From positions 1 to 6,304 of the forward strand of contig JAAXGF010000365.1 in assembly GCA_012267605.1 (NCBI GenBank): a DNA stretch of 6,304 nucleotides, given 5' to 3'. Numbering within the stretch: the first letter of the stretch is position 1; the number at the start of each line of letters is the position of its first letter. The position numbers and the translations under genes are program-made. Below, piece by piece: positions 1-6,167 of the stretch. The DNA comes from Alphaproteobacteria bacterium. GTDB taxonomy: Bacteria > Pseudomonadota > Alphaproteobacteria > JAAXGF01. A model generated the notes under the pieces. It had not been told where the DNA came from, ran no database searches, and saw only the letters and a list, made by a program, of their open reading frames with translations.

Positions 1-11
1 ATCAGAGTATT

Positions 12-14
12 TAG
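12..14 (+). other. In-frame TAG interrupting the TPR coding frame
   Basis: The frame of the sulfotransferase gene reads Q-S-I-stop-R-S-P-D-A-Y-N-G-L-G-N-V-L across 3-53. The residues after the stop (PDAYNGLGNVL) are a normal TPR helix A that joins the repeat after the TTG at 51 without a break. A nonsense mutation, a nearby frameshift or a sequencing error would each explain it. Only 11 bases lie before the stop, so the window cannot show which. Confidence 0.55.
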
Positions 15-50
15 AGGTCTCCAGATGCTTACAATGGACTTGGTAACGTC

Positions 51-1157
51 TTGATTGATCAAGGTAAACTCGAAGAAGCTCGGGCCGCTTATAGACAGGC
101 CCTCGCTATTCAGCCGGATTACGCTGCCGCGCACTTCAGCCTTGAGTTTTCAAAAACGAATTCCGAATACAACAGTGACATTAAGGAAATGGAAGACATT
201 TATGCAAAGTCAGGCCTTAGTGATGAACAAAGAATGTATCTTGCATTTGCTCTCGGGAAAGCGTTTGAGGAATTTAAACAAAATGAAAAAGCCTTCTCAT
301 TCTTGTTGACGGGCAACGAGATTAAACGACAAACAATTGTCTATTCTTTAGAGAGTGACGAGAAATGTTTTACAAAAATTAGAGATCTGTTTACTAGCAA
401 TTTGTTTGCTGCTCAGCAACCTGAAAAATGTATTGATGGATCGCCCATATTTGTCGTTGGGATGCCGCGTTCGGGCACGACGCTAGTGAAACAAATATTA
501 GCAACGCATCCGGAAGTTCACGGCGCAGGAGAACTTATTGAATTAGAGAATATTATCACCTCGAATTTCGGTTCGATCGGTGAAATCGAGTTTGCAGAAA
601 ATGTCAGAAGGGCGGACGATGGATTTTTTTCTATGGTGGGCAACGAATACATTAAAAATATTAGGCAACATTCAAGTAAAGCAAAATTTATTACCGATAA
701 GATGCCGGGAAATTTCTTGTTTATCGGAATGATAAAACTCATGATTCCCCAGGCAAAAATAATAAACTGTCGCCGCGATCCGTTGGATACATGCCTATCT
801 ATATTCAAAACTCTTTTCAAATCGAAAGCTCACCATTACGCGTATGATCTTGCGGAGCTCGGTAATTATTACAATTTGTATCGCGATCTCATGGGACACT
901 GGCACAAGGTATTGCCGAATTTCATCTACGACATTCAGTATGAAGACGTCGTGGCGGACCTGGAAAAACAAACTCGATCACTGCTGGCGCATTGCGGTTT
1001 GGAGTGGGATCCTGCTTGCCTGAATTTCCACCAGAACGACCGCCCAGTCATGACCGCAAGCTCCACGCAAGTTCGCCGGCCCCTCTACAAAAGTTCCGTA
1101 AAATTATGGGAAAGATATGAAGAGCAATTGTTTCCTTTGCGAAAAATCATTTGCTAG
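51..1157 (+). CDS. TPR-linked sulfotransferase (Sulfotransfer_3-type), N-terminus probably incomplete
   Basis: Likely transfers a sulfuryl group from PAPS to an unknown acceptor. Seen: a TPR helix pair at residues 2-30 (DQGKLEEARAAYRQAL..QPDYAAAH), a second TPR-like stretch at about 62-93, then the sulfotransferase domain. The 5'-phosphosulfate loop is GMPRSGTT (137-144), followed by ITDKMPGN (214-221) and the 3'-phosphate motif CRRDPLDTCLS (240-250). The C-terminal FHQNDRPVMTAS (326-337) and QVRRPLY...W (340-353) are typical of TPR-sulfotransferases, so the 3' end looks complete. The TTG at 51 is only the first possible start after an in-frame TAG at 12-14. It has no Shine-Dalgarno, and codons 24-50 still read as TPR (DAYNGLGNV), so the true gene probably began further upstream and this copy may be broken. 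The middle of the gene is clearly more AT-rich than every other gene here. It converges on the minus-strand genes. Family call is firm; acceptor unknown. Confidence 0.88.
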   Translation: MIDQGKLEEARAAYRQALAIQPDYAAAHFSLEFSKTNSEYNSDIKEMEDIYAKSGLSDEQRMYLAFALGKAFEEFKQNEKAFSFLLTGNEIKRQTIVYSLESDEKCFTKIRDLFTSNLFAAQQPEKCIDGSPIFVVGMPRSGTTLVKQILATHPEVHGAGELIELENIITSNFGSIGEIEFAENVRRADDGFFSMVGNEYIKNIRQHSSKAKFITDKMPGNFLFIGMIKLMIPQAKIINCRRDPLDTCLSIFKTLFKSKAHHYAYDLAELGNYYNLYRDLMGHWHKVLPNFIYDIQYEDVVADLEKQTRSLLAHCGLEWDPACLNFHQNDRPVMTASSTQVRRPLYKSSVKLWERYEEQLFPLRKIIC

Positions 1158-1186
1158 GTTTTCTGTTTCGCCTAATCTAAATTCTC

Positions 1187-1285
1187 GTAAGCGTACGGCG
1201 GTGACGTTCAGGCGGCGATGTTTTCTTGGTTCCAGTTCCACGGCAAAAGTTGGTCGATCTGGTCGATGGGGTGATCGGCGATGCG
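1187..1285 (-). mobile_element. IS66-family element, one terminal end only (remnant)
   Basis: The outer end starts at 1187 with GTAAGCG followed by TACGGCGGTGACG, which fits the known terminal inverted repeat of IS66-family elements. The end of a transposase reading frame sits just inside it on the minus strand, as expected. The homology I can recognise fades at about 1285. No matching inward end (CGCTTAC in a credible place) and no tnpA/tnpB-like frames are present, so this is a decayed or deleted fragment and not a working element. It begins 29 bp after the stop of the TPR-sulfotransferase gene. IS66 elements make 8-bp target duplications, but with only one end visible none can be assigned. 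Confidence 0.72.
1208..1285 (-). pseudogene. IS66 transposase (TnpC) C-terminal fragment
   Basis: Reading the minus strand into the TGA at 1208-1210 gives AYRIADHPIDQIDQLLPWNW followed by NQENIAA. The pattern R-[IL]-x-DHP-x-x-x-I-[DA]-x-LLPWNW is the characteristic C-terminus of IS66 transposases, and its stop lies about 20 bp inside the terminal repeat, as in intact elements. The open frame continues upstream to about 1399 (...AMGFEIDERLDAIALCETLNQPFF...), but I do not recognise that part as IS66 transposase, so the breakpoint is placed near 1285. The DDE catalytic region is absent; the fragment cannot be active. Confidence 0.7.
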
Positions 1286-1516
1286 GTACGCCGTGTCTAT
1301 GATCATGAAGAAGGGCTGGTTTAAGGTTTCACAAAGCGCTATCGCGTCAAGACGCTCGTCTATTTCGAATCCCATGGCCGTGTGGATCCGGCCTTTCAAT
1401 GAAAAAATGCCAGCGCAAATAGAACATGATTCATTGGATACGCGATTGGAAAGTCGCGCTGATCGGGCGCGAGAATCGATAGTGGAGCAATCTGTATCAA
1501 GGTCTGTATGGCTGAG

Positions 1517-1550
1517 GGATGGGGCCCCGTGTCAGGCACGGGGATGACGA
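1517..1550. repeat. Palindromic dispersed-repeat-like element
   Basis: A perfect 7-bp stem, CCCCGTG (1525-1531) and CACGGGG (1537-1543), flanks the loop TCAGG. The right side continues into ATGACGA, so the minus strand reads TCGTCATCCCCGTG-CCTGA-CACGGGG. That wording (GTCATCCCCGTG..TGACACGGGG) resembles the short palindromic elements scattered between and sometimes inside genes of many alphaproteobacteria. There is no T-run on either side, so it is a poor intrinsic terminator. Only one copy is in the window, so repetition in the genome is inferred from general knowledge and not shown here. Confidence 0.5.
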
Positions 1551-1640
1551 GGGTGAGGAAGTATCGCGATGATCCCGCGCCCGTCGCCAAACTATCATAA
1601 GCGACCGCAGGTTGGCGGCTGAAAGCGATCCCGGCCCAAT

Positions 1641-1660
1641 ACGCGATCTTTCGATAGCAT
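1641..1660 (-). terminator. Hairpin just past yggS, possible 3'-end structure
   Basis: On the minus strand, 11 nt after the yggS stop, ATGCTATC-GAAA-GATCGCGT can fold into a stem of seven pairs (one of them G-T) and one T/C mismatch, closed by a GNRA-type tetraloop (GAAA). No U-tract follows, so it may stabilise the transcript end and not act as a classic rho-independent terminator. It could also be chance. Confidence 0.28.
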
Positions 1661-1670
1661 TCGCGTCAGG

Positions 1671-2372
1671 TCACCGTTTGGCCGCGATGGTGTTCGCAGG
1701 CGCACGCGGCCCAAATACGGCGGTACCGATGCGCACGTGAGTTGCACCGAAGCGGATAGCCGACTCAAAATCGGCACTCATCCCCATGCTCAAGCAGGGC
1801 AGATTGTGGCGCTGGGCAATTTGGGCAAGAAGTGCGAAATGCAGGGCCCCCTCCTCGTCGATGGGTGGAATGCACATGAGACCCGCCACGGGAAGCACCA
1901 AATCGGCAACACACGTGCTGATGAACGCATCCGCCTCGGTTGGGAGTACACCCGATTTTTGGGGTTCCTCCCCGGTGTTTACTTGAATGAAGACACGGCG
2001 TTTGAGACCGGTTCGGGCAAGGGTGTCGGTGATCGCCCGAGCAAGTTTCAAGCGATCAACGGATTGGATGACGTCGAACAAATCGACAGCCGCGCCGACT
2101 TTGTTGGTTTGCAGTGGCCCGATAAGGTGCAGTTCGGTGTCGGGGTATTCTGTCTTTAGGGTGGGCCATTTTCCTTCCGCTTCTTGCACGCGATTTTCGC
2201 CGAATACGCGTTGGCCCGCGGCCAGGGCTGGCCGAATGCGCGAAGACACGTGACCCTTGCTCACGGCAACCAAAGTTACTGTTGAATCCTTTGACGATTC
2301 CCTCGGCGCCGCCGCATCGATACGCCGCCGCACTGCCGCCAAGTTAGCGGCCACGTCGATAGCGTTTTCCAT
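1671..2372 (-). CDS. yggS: YggS/PLPBP family pyridoxal-phosphate homeostasis protein
   Basis: A PLP-carrying, non-enzymatic cytoplasmic protein of the YggS/PROSC family, known to buffer free PLP and amino-acid/keto-acid pools. Numbered from the GTG at 2375, the PLP lysine is K40 in LVAVSKGH (35-42). FGENRVQEA (58-66), HLIGPLQTNK (83-92), QVNTGEEPQKSG (131-142) and SMGMSADFESAIRFGATHVR (196-215) follow in the usual order, ending at GTAVFGPR. The length of about 233 residues is normal and no domain is missing. The start is ambiguous: GTG at 2375 is immediately followed by ATG at 2372, which I chose; neither has a clear Shine-Dalgarno. It lies 36 bp after the cysNC stop on the same strand and is probably co-transcribed. 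Nothing ties it chemically to sulfation, so I treat it as a passenger. YggS is often placed near proC or pilT genes, which makes this location unusual. Confidence 0.93.
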   Translation of the reverse strand: MENAIDVAANLAAVRRRIDAAAPRESSKDSTVTLVAVSKGHVSSRIRPALAAGQRVFGENRVQEAEGKWPTLKTEYPDTELHLIGPLQTNKVGAAVDLFDVIQSVDRLKLARAITDTLARTGLKRRVFIQVNTGEEPQKSGVLPTEADAFISTCVADLVLPVAGLMCIPPIDEEGALHFALLAQIAQRHNLPCLSMGMSADFESAIRFGATHVRIGTAVFGPRAPANTIAAKR

Positions 2373-2408
2373 CACCGCGTATGGTTCACTGTGAATGGTC
2401 GAGAGACG

Positions 2409-4295
2409 TCAGACCGCTTTCAAGGTAAAATGTTGTTCTATGTACTCGAGAATTTTATCGGTGCAGGCGTCGATGTCGGCCTCGCCGCTACTTACCAAGA
2501 GTTCTGGGGACTCGGGAGCTTCATACGGCGCCGAGATGCCGGTGAATTCCTTAATGTCGCCGCGCCGGGCCCGCTTGTACAGCCCTTTGGGATCGCGTGT
2601 TTCACAAGTTTCGAGATCCGCTTCGATGTAAACCTCGTGGAAATCGATGTTGTCGAAGTCACGGGTGGCCCCGCGCGCCCGATCTCGATCGGAACGATAA
2701 GGAGAGATAAACGCGGTGATGACGATGAAGCCAGCATGGGCGAAGAGTGCGGCGACTTCGCCGACTCGGCGGATATTTTCCGCACGGTCCTCCGGTGAGA
2801 AACCGAGATTTGCGTTAAGCCCTCGCCGAACGTTATCGCCGTCGAGCACATAGACGTGGTAACCCTTGCGGAAGAGCTTCTGTTCTACTTCGACGGCGAG
2901 AGTTGATTTTCCCGCGCCGGAGAGACCGGTGAACCAAAGCACGCCGCCGCAATGCCCGTTGCGCTCGGCACGCCTCTCCGGGGTGACTTGGTATTCCACC
3001 GCGGAAATATTGGTCGATTTGACCTCGATTATGCGGCGCTGATCGGGATAGCCGCGCATGCTGACAATGCCGCCGCCGGCGATGTCGTACCCGTCAACGA
3101 GCACGAAGCGGCCGGTTTGCGAATTGTTGGTAAATTCGTCGACGGCGAATATCTTGTTGGCGCGAAGGACGATTTCGGCGACACCGTTGCGCTCGACCCG
3201 GTCGGTTTTCTGCGGTGATAGATCGTGGGTATCGATGACTTTTTCGACCGCCTGAACTCTCACTGGTAGTTCCGCCGTGTTCAGGCGCAGCTTGTACTCT
3301 TTACCCGCCTCCAACGGTTCTCGGCCGAGCCAAAATACATGGGCGCGAAAAACATTGGTTTCCACAGGCGGATGGGTGGCGTGGCTGACCAACTCGCCGC
3401 GTTCTGCAAATATTTGATCCTCAAGAATGAAACCAACGGATTCACCAGCTTCGGCCACCGACTTAGGTACCGGTGTGTTCCAACTCTCCAAGCTAGCCAC
3501 GCGAGCCTTGCGGTTCGCTGGCGAAAACAGCACCGTATCGCCAACGCGCAGCTGGCCGGTCTCGATGCGGCCCGCGAAGATGCGTCGAGCATCGAATTTG
3601 TAGACGTCCTGTAAGGCCATGCGTAGCGGTAGGTCTCGTGCTGGGGCGGTCGCCGTGAAACGGTCGAGCGCGTCCATTAGGTTCGGTCCCTGATACCAAT
3701 CCATTTTGGGCGAGGCGGTTACAATATTCTCGCCGGCATTGCCGGAAACCGGAACGATGTACGTCGGCTTAACGTCAATGCTCGCCAGATACGAACGGAT
3801 TTCCTTCGCGACCTCGCCGAAACGCTCGGCGCCGTAATCCACCAGATCCATCTTGTTGATCGCTACGGCGATGCTCTTGATGCCCAGCAAGCGCAACAAG
3901 TAGCCGTGTCGCCGGGATTGCTCCCGTACGCCCTCGTTTGCGTCGATGACCAGCACCGCGACTTCCGCCCCGGCTGCGCCGGTGACCATGTTCTTGAGGA
4001 ATTCCTTGTGCCCCGGAGCGTCAATGATCAGGTAATCGCGGCGTTTCGTGCGCAGACGGATATGTGCGGCGTCGATGGTGACGCCCTGATCTCGTTCCGC
4101 TTGCAGAGCGTCCATGAGAAACGCCCACTCGAAGGGCATCCCCCGACGTTCGCAAGTCGCCCGGATGGCGTCGACTTTGCCGGTCGGAAGCATGCCGGTG
4201 TCATTGAAGATGCGGCCAATTAGAGTCGACTTTCCGTGGTCGACATGACCGACGAAAACGATCGAATTTGATTCTCGGGTCATCGATTTAAGCAA
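2409..4295 (-). CDS. cysNC: Bifunctional sulfate adenylyltransferase large subunit / APS kinase (CysN-CysC fusion)
   Basis: The CysN part (about 1-435) is the GTPase that drives APS synthesis by CysD; the CysC part (about 448-628) phosphorylates APS to PAPS. Numbered from the TTG start, the GTPase motifs are GHVDHGKS (16-23), GVTID (71-75), DAPGH (92-96), NKMD (147-150) and VSG (183-185), followed by two beta-barrel domains. The kinase has the P-loop GLSGAGKST (457-465), DGDNVRRGLN (485-494), FISPYR (529-534) and KGLYKRARRGDIKEFTG (570-586). All are intact, so both activities are expected. The G1 motif is EF-Tu/EF-1A-like (VDHGKS), where E. coli CysN has VDDGKS. The same fusion architecture is known from rhizobial NodQ, which supplies PAPS for sulfation. 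Start: TTG at 4295 has GAGGG 9 nt upstream; the ATG at 4283 is the alternative and lacks one. It sits 18 bp after the cysD stop, an evident operon pair. Confidence 0.95.
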   Translation of the reverse strand: MLKSMTRESNSIVFVGHVDHGKSTLIGRIFNDTGMLPTGKVDAIRATCERRGMPFEWAFLMDALQAERDQGVTIDAAHIRLRTKRRDYLIIDAPGHKEFLKNMVTGAAGAEVAVLVIDANEGVREQSRRHGYLLRLLGIKSIAVAINKMDLVDYGAERFGEVAKEIRSYLASIDVKPTYIVPVSGNAGENIVTASPKMDWYQGPNLMDALDRFTATAPARDLPLRMALQDVYKFDARRIFAGRIETGQLRVGDTVLFSPANRKARVASLESWNTPVPKSVAEAGESVGFILEDQIFAERGELVSHATHPPVETNVFRAHVFWLGREPLEAGKEYKLRLNTAELPVRVQAVEKVIDTHDLSPQKTDRVERNGVAEIVLRANKIFAVDEFTNNSQTGRFVLVDGYDIAGGGIVSMRGYPDQRRIIEVKSTNISAVEYQVTPERRAERNGHCGGVLWFTGLSGAGKSTLAVEVEQKLFRKGYHVYVLDGDNVRRGLNANLGFSPEDRAENIRRVGEVAALFAHAGFIVITAFISPYRSDRDRARGATRDFDNIDFHEVYIEADLETCETRDPKGLYKRARRGDIKEFTGISAPYEAPESPELLVSSGEADIDACTDKILEYIEQHFTLKAV

Positions 4296-4304
4296 TCCGT
4301 GCGG

Positions 4305-4309
4305 CCCTC
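4305..4309 (-). promoter_or_regulatory. Shine-Dalgarno favouring the TTG start of cysNC
   Basis: The minus strand reads GAGGG here, 9 nt before the TTG at 4293-4295 and 21 nt before the ATG at 4281-4283. It starts just 4 nt after the cysD stop, which suits translational coupling. The spacing supports initiation at TTG, adding four residues (MLKS) ahead of MTRES. Confidence 0.4.
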
Positions 4310-4313
4310 AAAT

Positions 4314-5114
4314 CTACATGTAGCCGTCGACGCGCAAACGCTCGAACGCGTCTTCCGCTTCCTGGTCCTGGGCGCGGCCGGCCCGTTCGGGAACCCGGGT
4401 GTCCTCGAGTTCGGCGATGATTTCCTCGACGTTCGAGGCGCTGCTTTCTACTGGGCTCGTGCATGGCGCGCAACCGAGGCTCCGATAGCGTTTTCCGTTC
4501 TTGGCGAAGTAGAGATCCACCACCGGAATGTTTTCCCGGCGGATGTACCGCCAAATGTCGACCTCGGTCCAATGGAGTATCGGGTGAATGCGCAAGTGGG
4601 TACCAGGGGGCATGTCGGTCTTGAACTGGTCCCAGAATTCGGGTGGCTGATCACGAAAATCCCATTCCGCCCCTTCGCCGCGTGGACTGAAGACCCGCTC
4701 CTTGGATCGCGTTCCCTCCTCATCCCGACGAATTCCAGCGATAATTCCCGTGAAGCCTTGCTCCGCGACCACCGCTTTCAAGCCGTCCGTCTTGAGTGCC
4801 GTGCAGCACGTCACTCGGCCTTTAGTGTGGTTCATCCCCGCCGCCAAAGCCTCTTTGTTTTGGCCGACGATCATCTTGAGGCCCCACTCCTTGGCCATAC
4901 GGTCGCGAAATTCGATCATTTCAGGGAGCTTGTAGGAGGTGTCAATATGGACCACCGGAAATGGGACATGGCCAAAAAATGCCTTGCGGGCGAGCCACAG
5001 CATTGCGTTCGAATCCTTGCCAATCGACCACAGCATGGTTAGATGTTCGATTTTGTTGAACGCCTCGCGAAAGATATAAATGCTTTGGCTCTCGAGCCGA
5101 TCGAGATGATCCAT
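4314..5114 (-). CDS. cysD: Sulfate adenylyltransferase small subunit (CysD, PP-loop ATP pyrophosphatase)
   Basis: Catalytic subunit of ATP sulfurylase: sulfate plus ATP gives APS and pyrophosphate, driven by the GTPase partner CysN encoded next door. From the chosen start (266 residues) the PP-loop is SIGKDS (30-35), then PFPVVHIDT (51-59), the conserved GIRRDEEGTRSKER (127-140), HWTEVDIWRYI (181-191) and LGCAPCTSPVESSA (213-226), ending GRAQDQEAEDAFERLRVDGYM. I chose ATG 5114 because MDHLDRLESQSIYIFREAF is the family's normal beginning. The open frame reaches back to 5225, but those 37 residues resemble nothing in CysD. The protein is shorter than E. coli CysD (302 residues), because the segment between LYFAKN and RYRSLGC is compact. 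It also has a CAPC pair where E. coli has CWPL. This places it in a variant clade; function is still expected to be the same. Confidence 0.94.
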   Translation of the reverse strand: MDHLDRLESQSIYIFREAFNKIEHLTMLWSIGKDSNAMLWLARKAFFGHVPFPVVHIDTSYKLPEMIEFRDRMAKEWGLKMIVGQNKEALAAGMNHTKGRVTCCTALKTDGLKAVVAEQGFTGIIAGIRRDEEGTRSKERVFSPRGEGAEWDFRDQPPEFWDQFKTDMPPGTHLRIHPILHWTEVDIWRYIRRENIPVVDLYFAKNGKRYRSLGCAPCTSPVESSASNVEEIIAELEDTRVPERAGRAQDQEAEDAFERLRVDGYM

Positions 5115-5315
5115 TTTCACCACGAAATTGCCGGGGGTTGACGCAATACCTGACCACCGGCACCGCCGTTCAGCAGCAACAGTGATCTCATGGGGTGGAA
5201 TAAAGAACTCGCCGCATAAAATCAAGTGTCGTACAAGAATAGCAAAAACCTTTACGAATTTACTAATCTATCCAGCAAAATTCTGACATTTGATCGATTT
5301 TCCGTGGGTGGTCAA
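5115..5315 (-). other. Intergenic leader between sulfotransferase and cysD
   Basis: About 200 bp lie without a credible gene. The half next to the sulfotransferase (about 5220-5315) is much more AT-rich than the flanking genes; the half next to cysD is GC-rich and happens to stay open in the cysD frame. I see no strong hairpin with a U-tract and no riboswitch I recognise. The gap is the only one in this four-gene run large enough for a promoter. Confidence 0.5.
5288..5315 (-). promoter_or_regulatory. Weak sigma70-like promoter candidate for cysD-cysNC-yggS
   Basis: In the AT-rich gap after the sulfotransferase stop, the minus strand reads TTGACC (5315-5310), a 16-nt spacer, then TCAAAT (5293-5288): five of six and four of six matches to the sigma70 consensus. 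The AT-rich run continues to about 5220, followed by roughly 100 nt of leader before the cysD ATG. It is plausible as a start point separate from the upstream gene, but the -10 is poor and no repressor or CysB-type site is evident. Confidence 0.22.
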
Positions 5316-6167
5316 CTAAAAAACCGGTTCGCTTCCAGTCGTCAAATAGCCGTGCTCCGCCATTACCCCTCGATGGGCCTCGACCAATGAACGAACATGT
5401 TCAGCCGTGAGTTTGTCGCGCCACCCCCCTAGCTTGCCCTGGCGGAAAAAACGTCGACTTCCATCCGGCGCCGCCTCGACGAAACCGCCCCGTAATTCCT
5501 GTTCCTCCATGACCTTGAAATCGCTGAAACGGACGGCCTTTTTGAGACGGGCAGTGTTCAAGGGTAGTCCAAGGAATTTAACCAATCGACGATATGTAGG
5601 TAACGGCCTTAGCGCCATATCCTCGTATCTGACGACATGCAGGCGTAGCCCCGGTGCGCTGGTCCAGCTCCTTACATGGCCGCTCCAACTACCGAGGTAT
5701 TGGTAGACTTGATTACCGTGGGTGGTGATGTGCGTTGAGTCGTCGCTGATCGCGGCGACCGCCCGGTCAAGTTCGATATCCATGTGGTGGGCGTAGGAAA
5801 CCACCAAATCCAAAGGATTGCGGACGATGTACATTGCGCCGGCCGTGACGCCGGGATTTATGGTCGGAATGCCGTCTAGGTAAGAAATCGCGTTATGAGT
5901 CTTGACGATGACGGTCTCCGAGCTCGACCGGGCCAACATGTCATGGACTCTAGGGCGCAAACGCTGAATTTCGCTTACGTCCATGTGTGCAACCGGGCGG
6001 CCCGCGACCTTCTCGAAGGGAGCGGCAAGTCCGTCGCCGACGATGAAACCAGGCAGTTCGTTGATGGGTAGCGGCGCACTTGGATTGCGCAGATAGTTCG
6101 CCAAGAAGGCGCGCACCCAAGTATTGCCGGACTTGGGATAGGACGCCAACCAAAGGATACCTGGCAT
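5316..6167 (-). CDS. PAPS-dependent sulfotransferase (Sulfotransfer_1, cytosolic SULT-like)
   Basis: A soluble sulfotransferase expected to move the sulfuryl group from PAPS to a hydroxyl or amine of an unidentified acceptor. Its 283 residues match the usual length of the family. The 5'-phosphosulfate loop is at the N-terminus, YPKSGNTW (10-17). VKTHNA (88-93) supplies the His (H91) that is the catalytic base in SULT enzymes. The 3'-phosphate motif is YIVRNPLDLVVSYAHHM (113-129, with R116 and S124). The C-terminal PAPS-binding segment FFRQGKLGGWRDKLT (240-254) corresponds to the SULT RKGxxGDWK motif. No signal peptide or membrane segment is seen, so it acts in the cytoplasm. Start ATG 6167 places the loop at the expected depth; AAGG lies about 13 nt upstream, a weak Shine-Dalgarno. 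It is upstream of, and on the same strand as, cysD-cysNC, which would supply its donor. It is of a different subfamily from the TPR-linked enzyme at the other end. Confidence 0.93.
   Translation of the reverse strand: MPGILWLASYPKSGNTWVRAFLANYLRNPSAPLPINELPGFIVGDGLAAPFEKVAGRPVAHMDVSEIQRLRPRVHDMLARSSSETVIVKTHNAISYLDGIPTINPGVTAGAMYIVRNPLDLVVSYAHHMDIELDRAVAAISDDSTHITTHGNQVYQYLGSWSGHVRSWTSAPGLRLHVVRYEDMALRPLPTYRRLVKFLGLPLNTARLKKAVRFSDFKVMEEQELRGGFVEAAPDGSRRFFRQGKLGGWRDKLTAEHVRSLVEAHRGVMAEHGYLTTGSEPVF

Larger units (their letters stand above)
1286..1670. other. Gene-free stretch between IS66 remnant and yggS
   Basis: No open frame here has a recognisable product. The open frames on either strand are short, and the minus-strand one over 1396-1590 is largely a translation of the palindromic repeat. 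One frame (minus, about 1286-1399) stays in phase with the IS66 transposase tail but has no residues I can place. The stretch holds a palindromic repeat near 1517-1550 and a hairpin at 1641-1660, listed separately. It reads as decayed intergenic or junk DNA left after the IS deletion. Confidence 0.5.

Noticed and set aside
1737..2159. 140-codon plus-strand open frame
   Set aside because: It is fully antisense to yggS, whose family motifs are unambiguous; the translation has no recognisable residues.
2444..2453. GAGAATTT, the reverse complement of the 8 bp flanking the IS66 end
   Set aside because: It lies within the cysNC coding sequence in inverted orientation, so it cannot be a target duplication of that insertion.
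4299..5042. 247-codon plus-strand open frame opposite cysD
   Set aside because: Antisense shadow of a conserved GC-rich gene; no domain seen.
5115..5225. 37-residue N-terminal extension of CysD
   Set aside because: The open frame continues, but the residues do not resemble any CysD N-terminus, while MDHLDRLESQSIYI at 5114 is a normal family start.
5972..5978. CGCTTAC, which would be the inward-facing partner end for the IS66 repeat at 1187
   Set aside because: It lies inside an intact sulfotransferase gene, the bases beyond the 7-mer do not continue as an IS66 repeat, and one chance match to a 7-mer in this length is expected.
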